DNA of 64,000 bases from Brachyhypopomus gauderio. Taxonomy: Eukaryota; Chordata; Actinopteri; Gymnotiformes; Hypopomidae. The DNA is taken from positions 10,399,873 through 10,463,872 of the forward strand of contig NC_135222.1 of assembly GCF_052324685.1 (NCBI RefSeq). Reading direction: 5' to 3'. A program made the translations under genes and the position numbers. The notes below the pieces were generated by a model. It saw nothing but the letters and a program-made list of their open reading frames with translations, searched no databases and was not told the DNA's origin. Shown piece after piece: positions 45,696 to 56,376 of this stretch (position 1 is the first letter of the stretch; each line of letters opens with the position of its first letter).

Positions 45696-46983
45696 TCAAC
45701 ATTTAGACTCATTGTTCACTCTTGAATGATGAATTCTGTGTGTCTGCATTCGCCGTGTCTTTAGGTGCACAGCCAGCACTACTGACACCATCATGAGAAG
45801 TCCCACACCGATAGAGGCAACAAACCAGGTGTAAGGGAGGCCAAGGACAGACTCTGTGATGTCACGCTCTGCAGTCACTGTAAATTAAATGAAGAATGTT
45901 TCCTGTTTTACAGCAAGATGTGAAAGATGTGTTTAAGGGTGAATACAAATTATAAGCTGCACCATGCAATTTTTTAATGAAGTACTATTTAAAATGTAAC
46001 TTATTTTACAAGCTACAATGAACTAGTACATAAATTGTGCCAGGTGTTGTGGATGAAACTCTAATCTTCAAAGCCACAGAACTGCTTACCCATATGTGAC
46101 AGGGGGAGAAAAGTTCACATTTTTAGCAGCAATGTGAACAGATTGAAAAAGAAAAAAATTGTTTAGACACTGTTAGTGATGTTTTTTACTTCTCATTGTA
46201 TGATTAATTTTTGCCAATGCAAGTTTCCTGTGAAATTACGGTAGGTGAAACCACTTTAAAACCACTTCCTCACATGATAGGACCTGTTCCTCTCTATACA
46301 TCTATAATTCTAACAATATCAGTTGCAAGTGCAGAATGAACTCACTTCAAATAACCAAAGCTTGAAAACCGCAATAACAAAAAAAATTTATTTAGTCCTC
46401 AACAGAAAAGGACCAAAAGTTTACATATATTTTATACTCACCTAGATACAATCTGGTGCCCACTCCAAATGTCAGTTGGCCCCTAAGCCTACCAATGCAG
46501 TAGTACAAAGCAGGATCATCACTGCCAATCTCTCTGATTTGCAGACTGTTGGTTTGACTTGAGTGGTTGATGACTGCAGAGAAGCGAGGGTCAGGGCTGT
46601 TCGTCCAGTAGATACTTCCATCATGTTCATTGGGCCCTGAAACCAGCAAGCGTTCTGGTACACTGTCTATCCTTTGCCTTACCCAGACGGTCTCCAAATT
46701 AAAGGATATGTTACAGTGGACACTAACATTGTCACCCTGTTTGACCTGCATCCATTTCACAGACTCAGATAGCAGCCTTTCACCTAGAAAAAAAGCACCA
46801 TTCAGAATCAGTAGTTCATATTTTGCCCGCACCACTAGAACTTTTCTTACCATTGCAATCAAATGCATATAATTAAAGAATCTAATAGATACATGGTTTC
46901 TTTTCAAGTACTGTCACAATCCTAGTTTGCATGTTGAACGATGGATACATACCAAGAAGGAAAAAGATCCACAAAAGCTTCAT
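45696..46983 (-). CDS. Single V-domain immune receptor, NITR-like (three exons, 184 aa)
   Basis: Minus-strand exons 46983-46953, 46783-46442 and 45877-45696 join in one 555-nt frame with phase-1 introns and GT/AG sites. Exon 1 encodes a signal start (MKLLWIFFLL). Exon 2 is a complete V domain (C34, W44 in VWVRQ, DDPALYYC at 106) running directly into a J-like strand F116-GVGT-RLYL in the same exon. Exon 3 encodes a transmembrane helix (about 140-163) with no charged residue and a short tail without ITIM. A germline V-J-type exon in a transmembrane receptor is characteristic of teleost novel immune-type receptors. TCR- or CD8-like proteins are alternatives. Confidence 0.75.
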
Positions 46984-47208
46984 TTCCTTGTGCTCACCTT
47001 AATTTAAATAACAAATGGTTACATAACATGCTCTGTGTGTGTTGTTGTGTGCACCTTTCTTTTGTCTGTCTTCCTGTCAGCTGCCTGAGAAAGCACTAAT
47101 AACACAGAACTGTGCGGTTTTGCCTCATAGAGACAGGAGGCTTCCTCTCAACAGCTCTGTAGTAATTATTACACAAGACACCATATATGAAGTATGACTC
47201 ATACAGAA

Positions 47209-47305
47209 AAATCAGAAAAATTATAAATTGCTTCTTTTTATTGATCCTTTTGTATTTTTTGGTTCTCATACTGTATTTATACAGCAATTTATAATTTTTC
47301 TGATT
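47209..47305. repeat. 23-bp perfect inverted repeat (hairpin, 51-nt loop)
   Basis: 47209-47231 and 47283-47305 are exact inverses (core CAGAAAAATTATAAATTGCT). Together they could fold into a hairpin or be the ends of a very small MITE. Confidence 0.7.
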
Positions 47306-47393
47306 GTTCTTGATGTAGTACTTCACCCACAAACAGTTTGTTATGTGCACACACTCAAATCAAATATTATATACAGCTATATACAGCTATTGT

Positions 47394-47660
47394 CACGTAA
47401 AGCTCCTCCCTCTGCCCAGTCTTGTGTCGTTCGTCCTAGCCCCGCACTGGTTTTTTCATTTCCTTGGTTTTCCCTCTGTCTGTCACGCCCCTGTACCTTG
47501 TGTCTCTGCCTCTTATTAGTTCCAACAATTTAATAAGGTAACAGAAGGGGGAAGAGCCTTTTCTTATAAGGTCCCCCAACTATGGAATAACCTTCCAGAA
47601 TGTGTCCAGGACTCTGACACAGTCTCACTCTTTAAGGTTGAAAATTTACTTATTTAGTTT
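47394..47660 (+). pseudogene. Truncated LTR piece joined to an L2-type LINE 3' end
   Basis: 47394-47520 (TGTCACG...TTTCCTTGGTTTTCCCTCTG) matches the pyrimidine-rich LTR at 18236. It breaks off and 47540-47660 encodes GRAFSYKVPQLWNNLPECVQDS, the conserved C-terminal block of L2-type RT proteins. Confidence 0.65.
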
Positions 47661-47850
47661 AGCGTTTTTAGCTAGGCTGTAATAATTTAATTTAATGCTG
47701 GAGTTGCTGCCACACTCCAGAATTGGTTACATTTCATATGTCCCACATATGATCCCATACAGAGCTAATTTTCCATTTTATTTTTCTATATGGCTGCCCT
47801 AATTATTAAAGACTATATGGTTATTATTTTTGTCTTATTGTAAATTCAAA

Positions 47851-48273
47851 ATGAAGAGGTATAAACATTATTTAGAACCAGATGCTGCTTATTTGTTGCC
47901 AAGGACAACAAAATTCAGATTGTTTCACCCTACCACTGAAAACAGTGAAACACCTGTACCTTTGCAGTCAGAAGTTGTGACTGGTGCCAGTCAACATGCA
48001 GAATACAATCATTTAGATTTTCCAGTGGATAATAGTGAAGATGTTGCAGTTGACAGGTCCAGTGAAGTAGGTGAATTAGATGATAGAAATTGTGAGGGTT
48101 GCAGTGAGGACCTTGAAGGAAATGATGAGACTGAAGTAGATGAACTATGTGATATACAGCCCAGTGAAGATGACAGTCATGGAGAAGTTAGTGAAACAGA
48201 TGAAAGTGAATTAGATGAATGTGGTGATGAATGGAGTAGGAACAGGAGTAGGAAGTCAGTCATGCATAGATGA
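47851..48273 (+). CDS. Acidic N-terminal exon-like frame, probably transposon-derived
   Basis: ATG 47851 opens MKRYKHYLEPDAAYLLPRTT, followed by a very acidic tract. After a stop at 48273, sequence in other frames (KTEVLLLLITFVLKHNL, 48330-48390) resembles a region found near the start of some CACTA/EnSpm-type proteins. I recognise no enzyme domain, so the family assignment is tentative. Confidence 0.35.
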   Translation: MKRYKHYLEPDAAYLLPRTTKFRLFHPTTENSETPVPLQSEVVTGASQHAEYNHLDFPVDNSEDVAVDRSSEVGELDDRNCEGCSEDLEGNDETEVDELCDIQPSEDDSHGEVSETDESELDECGDEWSRNRSRKSVMHR

Positions 48274-48469
48274 AACAGGTCCAATATTTGATGACAATCT
48301 AAATGTTCCTATATGTAGGTTTTCTCTCAATAACTAAGACTGAAGTCCTACTATTACTGATCACATTTGTACTAAAGCACAATCTAGCGTTTGTCAAACC
48401 CATTGCCCTGGACCCTCACACTGCCCCGAATTCTCCTGCAATGACTACTATTACCAACCATCAAGACTA

Positions 48470-48600
48470 GTGGTGGGCCGTTAACGGCGTTCGTTAATTT
48501 GATATTCTTATCGGGCGATATAAAAATTATCGCCCTTAATCTATTCTTAAAGTTCGGTTGGGAACTGGGTCAAAATGGGTAAACAAACTATGATGACTTT
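48470..48600. mobile_element. End fragment of a hAT-like repeat
   Basis: GTGGTGGGCCGTTAACGGCG and the following ~110 bp (ATCGCCC..., GGGAACTGGGTCAAAATGGG) recur inverted at 62405-62535. Confidence 0.75.
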
Positions 48601-48849
48601 CAACTTGATAGTTTAGCTCGGCTGTATTCCTAACCAAATTGCACAGTAGGGGCAATAACGAGTTTTCAAACCTGTGATTTACAAATCGTACGTGTGTTTA
48701 CATGGATGCAGCCACGAAGTCGCCAGGTTTGCTTCATGGAAAATTCATTTTTAGGAACGTAAAGTGTTACCGGAGCGGAGCTCGGAGCGGTCGTTTTCTG
48801 CATGGTCCTAGCACTAGATTCGCTATTTAAATATTTCTTTTTAACCGTT

Positions 48850-48912
48850 AAAACTGCAGAGGACCAAAAACGGCTTTTGAAAAAGTCCCCCCCAAATTAC
48901 GTCCGTGAGGTT
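48850..48912 (-). mobile_element. Small MITE, copy 3 (partial)
   Basis: Partial copy with ACGGCTTTTGAAAAAGTCCC and AAATTACGTCC, inverted relative to copies 1 and 2. Confidence 0.6.
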
Positions 48913-49179
48913 AAATGTAGGGGAGACCGGGGTAAGTTGAGCCACGGGGTAAGTTGAGCCACCCACTGTTTCTAAGAAACGGTACACAAATGTGACCATG
49001 TGACCCCATTCAAAGGTGGGTGGGGCCATTTCCTTACACATGTGAAGAGGAGAACCACATGTCTATGGAAGTTTTTCTGTATCAATATTCAAATGAAAAT
49101 GTAATACGTATTTGCATTTACATGTTCCACTCATACAAGCAACTTTGAGCTCAAAATTCAAATTCAAATGCAATAATTC

Positions 49180-49560
49180 ATCATGCAAAGGTTGTATCAA
49201 AATTATAATTAAAATGCTATTCGCTTAATATGCTTTGCATTTCGTGATAACACGTTTGAAACGTAATTTTCAACCTCACCACCATGCTAAAAAGATGTCA
49301 ATATTCAAACGTTAATGGAGAAATAGCGCCACCCCTGTTTGCAATAACATTACGATACCAACAGCGCTCAAACTGTGTCAAAAATGCATTTTGAAAGTGC
49401 AATCCGAGCAGATTGCATTTTCATTTCCATGGTCTTCCACTATAGTCAAATTAGATTCCACGGCTTCACTTTAGTCAGCCAATCAGGTTGCACAGCTTTC
49501 CACATCGGGCAGCCAATCAGGACTGGACTACAGCACGCGCAGCAGTACAGGTGAGTTTTT
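49180..49560 (+). repeat. Left arm of a long inverted repeat
   Basis: From ATCATGCAAAGGTTG to about GCAGCCAATCAGGAC, this region is matched in inverse order at 55960-56352 (shared TTGCAATAACATTACGATAC, AAGATGTCAATATTCAA, GCTATTCGCTTAATATGC). The arms are about 380 bp and 6.4 kb apart. Confidence 0.85.
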
Positions 49561-49648
49561 TTAGACATGGTCGCAAAGGCGCTCATTAGATTAATTCAAA
49601 GGGTAGCAGACGAGTCCTTATGGTGAATTTACACTACATTAGTGTGAA

Positions 49649-49843
49649 ATGTTAATCGATCAAGTGGCAGACATATCAGCCTTATCTGGCGCTGATGTGA
49701 CTGTTATTGCCAAATTGAGCGCTGTGGCAGAGCAACTGTGTGCCTCAAACTACGGCGGTAGAACGGCCGACCTCCGTGAAGCGTCTCGTGTGATCAGAAA
49801 CAGAAAACCATTTCTGCTCGTTAATGCTGGTTTATTTAAATAA
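49649..49843 (+). CDS. Small open frame of unknown function (64 aa)
   Basis: ATG 49649 to TAA 49843, with AATAAA overlapping the stop region. The peptide (MLIDQVADISALSGADVTVI...) is of normal composition, has no signal peptide or known motif, and sits just inside the left inverted-repeat arm. It may be part of a larger transposon or chance. Confidence 0.25.
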   Translation: MLIDQVADISALSGADVTVIAKLSAVAEQLCASNYGGRTADLREASRVIRNRKPFLLVNAGLFK

Positions 49844-50325
49844 ACATTTGTGCTGTCGTATTTTTAAAGTTATAAAGCGGTAATGCCTCGATGAGTGATG
49901 TTATCCAGAATCCCCCAGCGTCCCTGTTTAGTGTGGTTAATGCCACAGACGCGGCATGATTACCTGAACCCGCAGGTAATCCTCTACCAAGCCTTGATCT
50001 GTAACTTGTAATCATGACGCAAGCAGAAATTTTAGAAGCGAGCAAAAAACTGAAACGCGCGCTGAAAACAGGGAAGTGAGCGCACTTAACAGTGCTCGGT
50101 TTTCTTGATTTTGCGTGCTCAGTGTGTCTGACTTGCTTGATTGAATCTTATCTTTGCGCTCTCATATTAAAGACCGTAATCTCACTCCATACTACACCTT
50201 GTGGGTTCATAGATTGTCCTTGTTTGAGTCGAGTGGTCCTTATGTTTTCATGCCTTGGTAAGTCCTTAGTATAAGCAAGGACGGATTAAGGATAGTCTGG
50301 GCCCCTGGGCAAAGGGTTGCACAGC
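49844..50325. other. No gene; interior of the inverted-repeat block
   Basis: A phrase near 50190-50230 (TTCATAGATTGT...TTGTTT) recurs in direct orientation near 55160-55195, so the block has further internal duplications. Confidence 0.4.
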
Positions 50326-50780
50326 CCCCCCCCCCCCCCCCCCCCTTTCACACACGCGCAATTAAAAAAGATTTTTTTAAACGCGCACTTTTTTTTCACA
50401 CACGCATTTATTTTTTTTTTTTTTCACATGCGCACGCTCACGCGCATTTTTTTCACACGCATTTTATTATTATTTTTTGTTTCTCACGCGCAATTTTATT
50501 TATTTTTTACACGCGCACTTTTTTATATATATTTTTCACACGCGCCCTTTTTTTTCACACGCGAACTTTCTTCCACATGCGCACGCTCACTCGCATTAAC
50601 ATTTTTTTTTCCACACGCGCATTTTATTATTTTTTGTTTCACACGTGCATGCTCACACACGCGCAATTTTATTTATTTTTTTATACACGCACTTGTTTTT
50701 CATACACATTTTTTTTTTTCACACATGCATGCTCACGCGCAATTTTATTTATTTTTTTCACACGCGCACTTTTTTTTACT
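50326..50780. repeat. C-run followed by a degenerate (T)n-CACACGCGCA minisatellite
   Basis: About 20 C residues, then many copies of CACACGCGCA separated by 5-15 T residues, period roughly 20-30 bp. Open frames here (HTHA-, FFFF-rich) are artefacts. Confidence 0.9.
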
Positions 50781-50921
50781 ATTATAAAGCTTACACTTCT
50801 ACTATTATCAATAATGTAATATGCAAATAACAATAAACTTTTTAAAAAGCTGTGAGTTGCTAGTTAGCAACGTTACACTAGCCTTGAAAAAGGCTGTGAA
50901 CCTTTCAAAGTTTAATATAGT

Positions 50922-51261
50922 TGTAACGTTCGGGCGCAGCCAAGGACGAGACACGGAATCCCCGCTTACGTAGCAAACGTTACGTTTAATAACAACAGAT
51001 ATTGCGCAATGGCGCACAAGAACACTGAAGCACATAAACTCAACGTGCAGACTTTAGACAACGACGAGCACAAGACACTGCGCGAACGCACATTAAATAG
51101 ACAGACCACATCAACCCCACGTGATGATGAGACGAGCCACAGGTGAGACCGATAATTACAAGACACACCGGCACCCACGGAGATACACTGACACAGACGA
51201 ATAGACGCAGACAACGTTAACACACGCCCCAAAGGAAGGGTTCGGGGACCGTAACATGACA
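50922..51261 (-). mobile_element. Solo LTR, ~335-bp family, with ATAGT duplication
   Basis: Begins TGTAACG, ends ACATGACA, flanks ATAGT at 50917-50921 and 51262-51266. Its larger part is also in the tandem duplication. Confidence 0.9.
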
Positions 51262-51395
51262 ATAGTAAATACAGTAATGTAATATTATATCATGTAATAT
51301 AATATAATATATAAGCTTTTGAAAAGACTATAAAAAGAATGTAACAGAATATATGCAATATAGTATAGTATAATATAATATAAAAATATTTATAT

Positions 51396-53005
51396 TAGGG
51401 GTGGGACGCGATCAAAAAAATTAATCGAATTAATCGGAAGCTTTGTAATTAATTAATCGAAATTAATCGCATTTTAATCGCATTTCAGTATTTAACATGA
51501 GAAATATTAATTTAAGTTTGAATGATGAATGAATCAATGAACATAATCAAACTTCAACATCTTGTTTATTTTTCCACCAGTCTACTACACAGACCAATAT
51601 ATGAGTGCAGAAAACAGTTCAGAACATTGGAAATTCTGACCAAAATGTTGTTTAATTTTGGGAGTTTTGCTCAGGATATTGGAAAAATTGAAGTAAATCA
51701 GAAAATGTTTTTTAATACCATTTTAGATGGTATACTTTTCTTAAATTTCCCAGGCCTCTGCCACAGGCATCTCCATAGTGCCTAGAAGTGGTCTTCTGCA
51801 TGCTCAAAGCAAATGACTGGATCTTCCATTCATCATCTATAATATGAGCTGTCACACCAAGATCATTCTTGTTGCTAACAGAGGTCCAGTGATCCCCAGT
51901 CAGAACCACATTTGTGGCGCTCTTCACAATAACCTGTTTTACTTCCCTTTCACAATAACCTGTTTTTTTTCCCTCGTTCTTACGTACGAGGTTAAGAAGT
52001 ACTTGGTGCTAAGAACGTTTTGGGAAACTCACCCCTGGACGGTAGTTCGTAACTTGCATCAGTTGACGCAATGTGCAGCGCTTCTTGTAAGCCTTTATCT
52101 TCGACCACAGAGAGCGAACAACACAAATAATATGACGCGTCATGTATAAACGCGTGCGGAGTCGCGCGCTACGGTCACTCGCGAAAGTTTAATCCAGTCT
52201 TAATGGTCCAATGAAGGTACTTTAAAAACCAGGACATTTCCTCACTTTAAAAAAAACCCGGGACGACCGGGACAGGATGTGAAATGCGGACGTTTAGGTC
52301 ACCCTATCGTACTAGGAATACATTGAGCAGCTAAGTTATCATTACTGACCTGCTCGTTAAGCTGGGCGTACACTGTGCGATTTTTGGCCCATTTTCAGCC
52401 GATTTTTCACTCGTTTCGGCTCAATCGCGTGTCGTGCATCGTATAGTTTACACAGGTAAACGAGGAGCGATTCACACCTCACGACCAACTCCCGATCAGA
52501 AATCGCAGCGTCGCAAGAACATCAAACATGTTTGAAATTCAAATCGCTCCTCGTGAGAGTATCGCACTGTTGAAGCAGCTCCACGAGCCGACTCTCCTTT
52601 TAAACCCTGCGATTTAGTCGTACAGTTTGAGCTGGAGCTGAGTACACGATTTAAAATATCGCACAGTGTACGCCCAGCTTTAGCCGCAACATGTTTTGCG
52701 TTGAGGTGGTAACGAAGGGTGGAAGTGCTCCTGTGATAAGCGAACTCCTTCCTACATAAAGTGTAAATAACACTATTTTTGTTTGAACTTCCATCTGGAA
52801 GTTTTTTATATTTAAATTTCCCATCCACCAGCGTAGCCTCTTCAGTCATATCCATCATGCTCATCTTATCGTGCGTCCATACAATCTGTACGCCTGGAAC
52901 TCACTGAGAAACGTTCCACGTGCGTTAAAATGCGTTAATTTTTTTAGTGCGGTAATTTTCCTGTAATTAATTAATCGAAATTAACGCGTTAAAGTCCCAC
53001 CACTA
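51396..53005 (-). mobile_element. hAT element (1610 bp) with degenerate transposase
   Basis: Ends TAGGGGTGGGAC and GTCCCACCACTA, flanked by perfect 8-bp ATTTATAT (51388-51395 and 53006-53013). The minus strand encodes a BED-type zinc finger (TLCRKEFAYHRSTSTLRYHL, about 52690-52765) and, further on, LTGDHWTSVSNKNDLGVTAH (about 51840-51900), both typical of hAT transposases. The middle is deleted and interrupted, so it is inactive. Confidence 0.88.
52360..52679. mobile_element. PIF/Harbinger-like MITE (320 bp) inside the hAT transposase
   Basis: Inverted ends AGCTGGGCGTACACTGTGCG, flanked by TTA on both sides (52357-52359 and 52680-52682). It interrupts the hAT reading frame just after the BED finger. 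Confidence 0.8.
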
Positions 53006-53051
53006 ATTTATATATATTATAAAATAATATACTGCAGTATAAAGGTCAATG

Positions 53052-53374
53052 AGCCAAGGACGAGACACAAAATCCCCGCTTACGTAGCAAACGTTACGTT
53101 TAATAACAACAGATATTGCGCAATGGCGCACAAGAACACTGAAGCACATACACTCAACGTGCAGACTTTAGACAACGACGAGCACAAGACACTGCGCGAA
53201 CGCACATTAAATAGACAGACCACATCAACCCCACGTGATGATGAGACGAGCCACAGGTGAGACCGATAATTACAAGACACACCCGAACCCACGAGATACA
53301 CTGACACAGACGAATAGACGCAGACAACGTTAACACACGCCCCAAAGGAAGGGTTCGGGGACCGTAACGTGACA
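53052..53374 (-). repeat. LTR portion of the second duplication copy
   Basis: Same LTR as 50922-51261 without its first 16 bases; ends CGTGACA. Confidence 0.88.
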
Positions 53375-53681
53375 ATAGTAAATACAGTAATGTAATATTA
53401 TATCATGTAATATAATATAATATATAAGCTTTTGAAAAGACTATAAAAAGAATGTAACAGAATATATGCAATATAGTATAGTATAATATAATATAAAAAT
53501 ATTTATATATATTATAAAATAATATACTGCAGTATAAAGGTCAATGAGCCTTTAAAAAGGCTGTTGGTTGCTGATCTGGTAATAGCAAGGTAAAAGTTGT
53601 AGTAAAAGCACAGAGCAAGTTCACAAGCTGAACTGTCTGAATGTGAGGAGTTTTGATACTGGCAGGGGGTTTTATATAGAA

Positions 53682-53797
53682 CTTGCATATTCACTTGGAA
53701 GTTCTCGCAACACCTGATTGGCTAAGCCCCCGTCTTGATCTTGCATATTCACTTGGAAGTTCTCGCAACACCTGATTGGCTCAGCCCCTGTGGGAAT
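53682..53797. repeat. 58-bp direct tandem duplication
   Basis: CTTGCATATTCACTTGGAAG begins at 53682 and again at 53740, with near-identical continuation to AGCCCC. Confidence 0.85.
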
Positions 53798-53849
53798 TTA
53801 TGGCAATGTAACAATTTTTCACCACTGAGTGAGAGGGTGGGGGAGGGGT

Positions 53850-53851
<2 letters not shown>

Positions 53852-53902
<51 letters not shown>
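53852..53902. repeat. (GT)n microsatellite followed by (GA)n
   Basis: About 25 GT units, then GAGAGA to about 53922. Confidence 0.95.
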
Positions 53903-53905
<3 letters not shown>

Positions 53906-53922
53906 AGACAGAGAGAGAGAGG

Positions 53923-54785
53923 GGGCATGGAGAGGGAGACAGGGGAAAGGTTTTGAGTATATTAAAAATGCTGTGTTAATGATATTAAATCAAGTTTCAT
54001 TATTGTCAAGACCCCTTCACACTGCCTTGAAGCATGTCAAGTCATGTCAAACTGTCATTGAATGGTCATTGAATAAGAAGCTGAATAAAATATATTTTCC
54101 AATAAATAATCCTCAAACTAAATATCAGGGTTACACGCATACGCAGCCACAGCAACTACAACAAAACCACTTGCTGTTTCATCTGTCACCAAACCAAAAT
54201 TGTGCTACTCAGTAAAATTAGCTTGCAGTTCTGTTGTATGAAAAGGCACTTTTCCTTTCGTGCATTCCTTCAGAACCACTGGTCTCTCACTGGTAAACTG
54301 TTGTTTATTAAAGGGGAAACATGAAACTAGTCAAATGGCTTGTTGTTTTCACATAAGTGAAATCACACCCTTGGCCAAATTCACTCAATTTAATCAGTGT
54401 CAAAGATAGCATTCATCAGACAAATTGCTTGTCTTAAATTTAAATAATTGCAAAATTGCTAAATTAACTTGTGTCTCTGCGCTTAAGAGAAATTGAACAT
54501 AATAATTTTGAAACAATACAAATTCAGAAGCATTAAGTAAGGGCCTGAGTTTGTAGGTCCCTAGAAAGTCAAGGAGCCATGGTAAACGACTTCTATGGAA
54601 GTCAAGGGCCCCGTAGCAGGGGCCCTCGTGATCAAGGGCCCTCTAATGGTATGCCCTGCTCTTCTCTAGGGCCCCCTGGTAGGAGCTCTCATAACCAGGG
54701 CCCTCTAAAAATATGCCCCCCTCTTTCCTAGGACCCCTAATAGCCATAAGTCGAAGTCAGAACAGTGCCACAACTCCTCATCCAT
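53923..54785. other. No gene recognised
   Basis: No exon or complete repeat. From 54590 the sequence becomes rich in GGGCCC phrases. Confidence 0.45.
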
Positions 54786-54925
54786 TTTCCATTTTCCAAA
54801 AGCATGGCTAGGGCACAAAAGCATGACTAGGGCCCTCCAAAGCATGGCAAGGGCCCAAAAGCATGGCTAGGGCCCCCAAAAGCATGGCTAGGGCCCAAAA
54901 GCATGGCTAGGGCCCCCAAGAGGCC
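54786..54925. repeat. Short GGGCCC minisatellite
   Basis: About six irregular units of AAAAGCATGGCTAGGGCCC. Confidence 0.8.
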
Positions 54926-55283
54926 CTGGGGTCAAAGTCCCTAATAGTCAGAGGATCCTTAAAATGGAGGGCCCTCGGAAATAAAAATATATTGTACCAT
55001 AAATGTTGATAGGCATCGCAAAAAGTTTTCGGCCAGGGCCCCCCTGACCTCAAGGGCCCCTGGGCGCTGGCCCCACTGGCCCGGTCAGTAATCCAGCCAT
55101 GAGTATAAGCTTCCGTTGTCTACGTTTCATGCCTTTCCCTAGTCTCAGACTATACCTTTGGGGTTCATAGATTGTGTTTGTTTAATCGAGTGTTCAGTGT
55201 ACATTTTTATTCTTTTTATCTGTCTTTCGTACGAGTTCTTTTCCTCTACGTTATAGTTTGCCTAGGTCTCAGACTACACCTTA

Positions 55284-55904
55284 TGCCCGGTTCACACTGC
55301 ACGATTTAATATCTAGCAGTCGGCGACTGAGAGTCGGCAGCAGCGTCTAGCTACAGCCAATGGGAACGCGGAGAGAGAACCGCGGCACCGCTGAAGATAT
55401 CTCTGAAGAATGTAAAAACTTTCAAGAATGCTTTCAAAACAGTAACCCAGCAAACACACAATCCTCACCTTTCTTACAACTTTACTACAACACTGTGTTT
55501 AAGTTATTGTGACAGCACTGGAGAAATAGTGCGATTGATTATATCTATGTTCACTGCAACGGAGAGATGAAATAATTCTGGCAACTTGGGACTATGGAGT
55601 GTTTAAACGGTAAAAAAAAAAATAATAATAACGAAAATGTGGAGTACATGTACATTGTTTTTTTCTTTATGTGGTGTTGCTGGTTCTCGCGAGAGTTTCG
55701 TTTTCGTGTTCTCGTGTTTTTGGACGGCAGCCAGATGAGTCGGCGATTCCCCAGTCATGTAATTCGTGAGCCCGCGTCGCCGATCAGTCATGTAGTGTGA
55801 AAGCCACAACAACTGAAAGACTCGCGATTACAGCACAACCAGTCGTGTAGTGCGAACGGCACAAAAACCTGACGACTGAAAAGTCGTGTAGTGTGAACCT
55901 GGCA
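55284..55904. mobile_element. PIF/Harbinger-like MITE (621 bp)
   Basis: Inverted ends TGCCCGGTTCACACTGCACG and TGCCAGGTTCACACTACACG, with TTA on both sides (55281-55283 and 55905-55907). Repeats of GTCGTGTAGTG occur near the right end. No transposase. Confidence 0.78.
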
Positions 55905-55959
55905 TTAGGGATCATGCCTGTACTGCTGAGCCAGAGCCAGAAACTATATGGCTCTGTGC

Positions 55960-56352
55960 TGAGCGTGCTTTAGTCCCGTCCTGATTGGCTCCCTGAGGTG
56001 GAAAGGGGAACCCAATTGGCTGAATAAAGTGGAGGGAGGTGGAATCTGATTGGAAGGCTCATGGGATCTAATTTGACTATAATTTGACTATAGTGGAAAA
56101 CCGTGGAAATGAAAATGCAATCTGCTCGGATTGCATTTTCAAGATGCATTTTGACACAGTTTGAGCGCTGTTGGTATCGTAATGTTATTGCAAACAGGGG
56201 TGGCGCTGTTTCTCCATTAACGGTTGAATATTGACATCTTTTTAGCCTGGTGGTGAGGTTGAAAATTACGTTTCAAACGTGTTATCATGAAATGCAAAGC
56301 ATATTAAGCGAATAGCATTTTAATTATAATTTTGATACAACCTTTGCATGAT
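55960..56352 (-). repeat. Right arm of a long inverted repeat
   Basis: Inverse copy of 49180-49560, ending AACCTTTGCATGAT. The following sequence is the LTR-element frame, so the outer boundary may be an insertion junction. Confidence 0.85.
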
Positions 56353-56376
56353 CACATGAACTTCAAAGTTCATGTG
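56353..56376. repeat. 24-bp palindrome at a junction
   Basis: An 11-base arm CACATGAACTT is mirrored as AAGTTCATGTG around CA, directly between the inverted-repeat arm and the acidic-repeat frame. Confidence 0.8.

Larger units (their letters stand above)
50938..53546. repeat. Tandem duplication: 496-bp and 495-bp copies
   Basis: Copy 1 is 50938-53051, of which 1618 bp is a later hAT insertion with its duplication, leaving 496 bp. Copy 2 is 53052-53546, 495 bp. Each copy runs from AGCCAAGGACGAG inside the solo LTR, through ATAGTAAATACAGTAATG, to GTATAAAGGTCAATG. The junction shares AGCC. The LTR part of copy 2 therefore lacks its left end and has no left target duplication. Confidence 0.9.

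Noticed and set aside
50317..50830. Phe/His-rich proteins
   Set aside because: Translation of the T-run and CACACGCGCA repeat; no plausible start context or composition.
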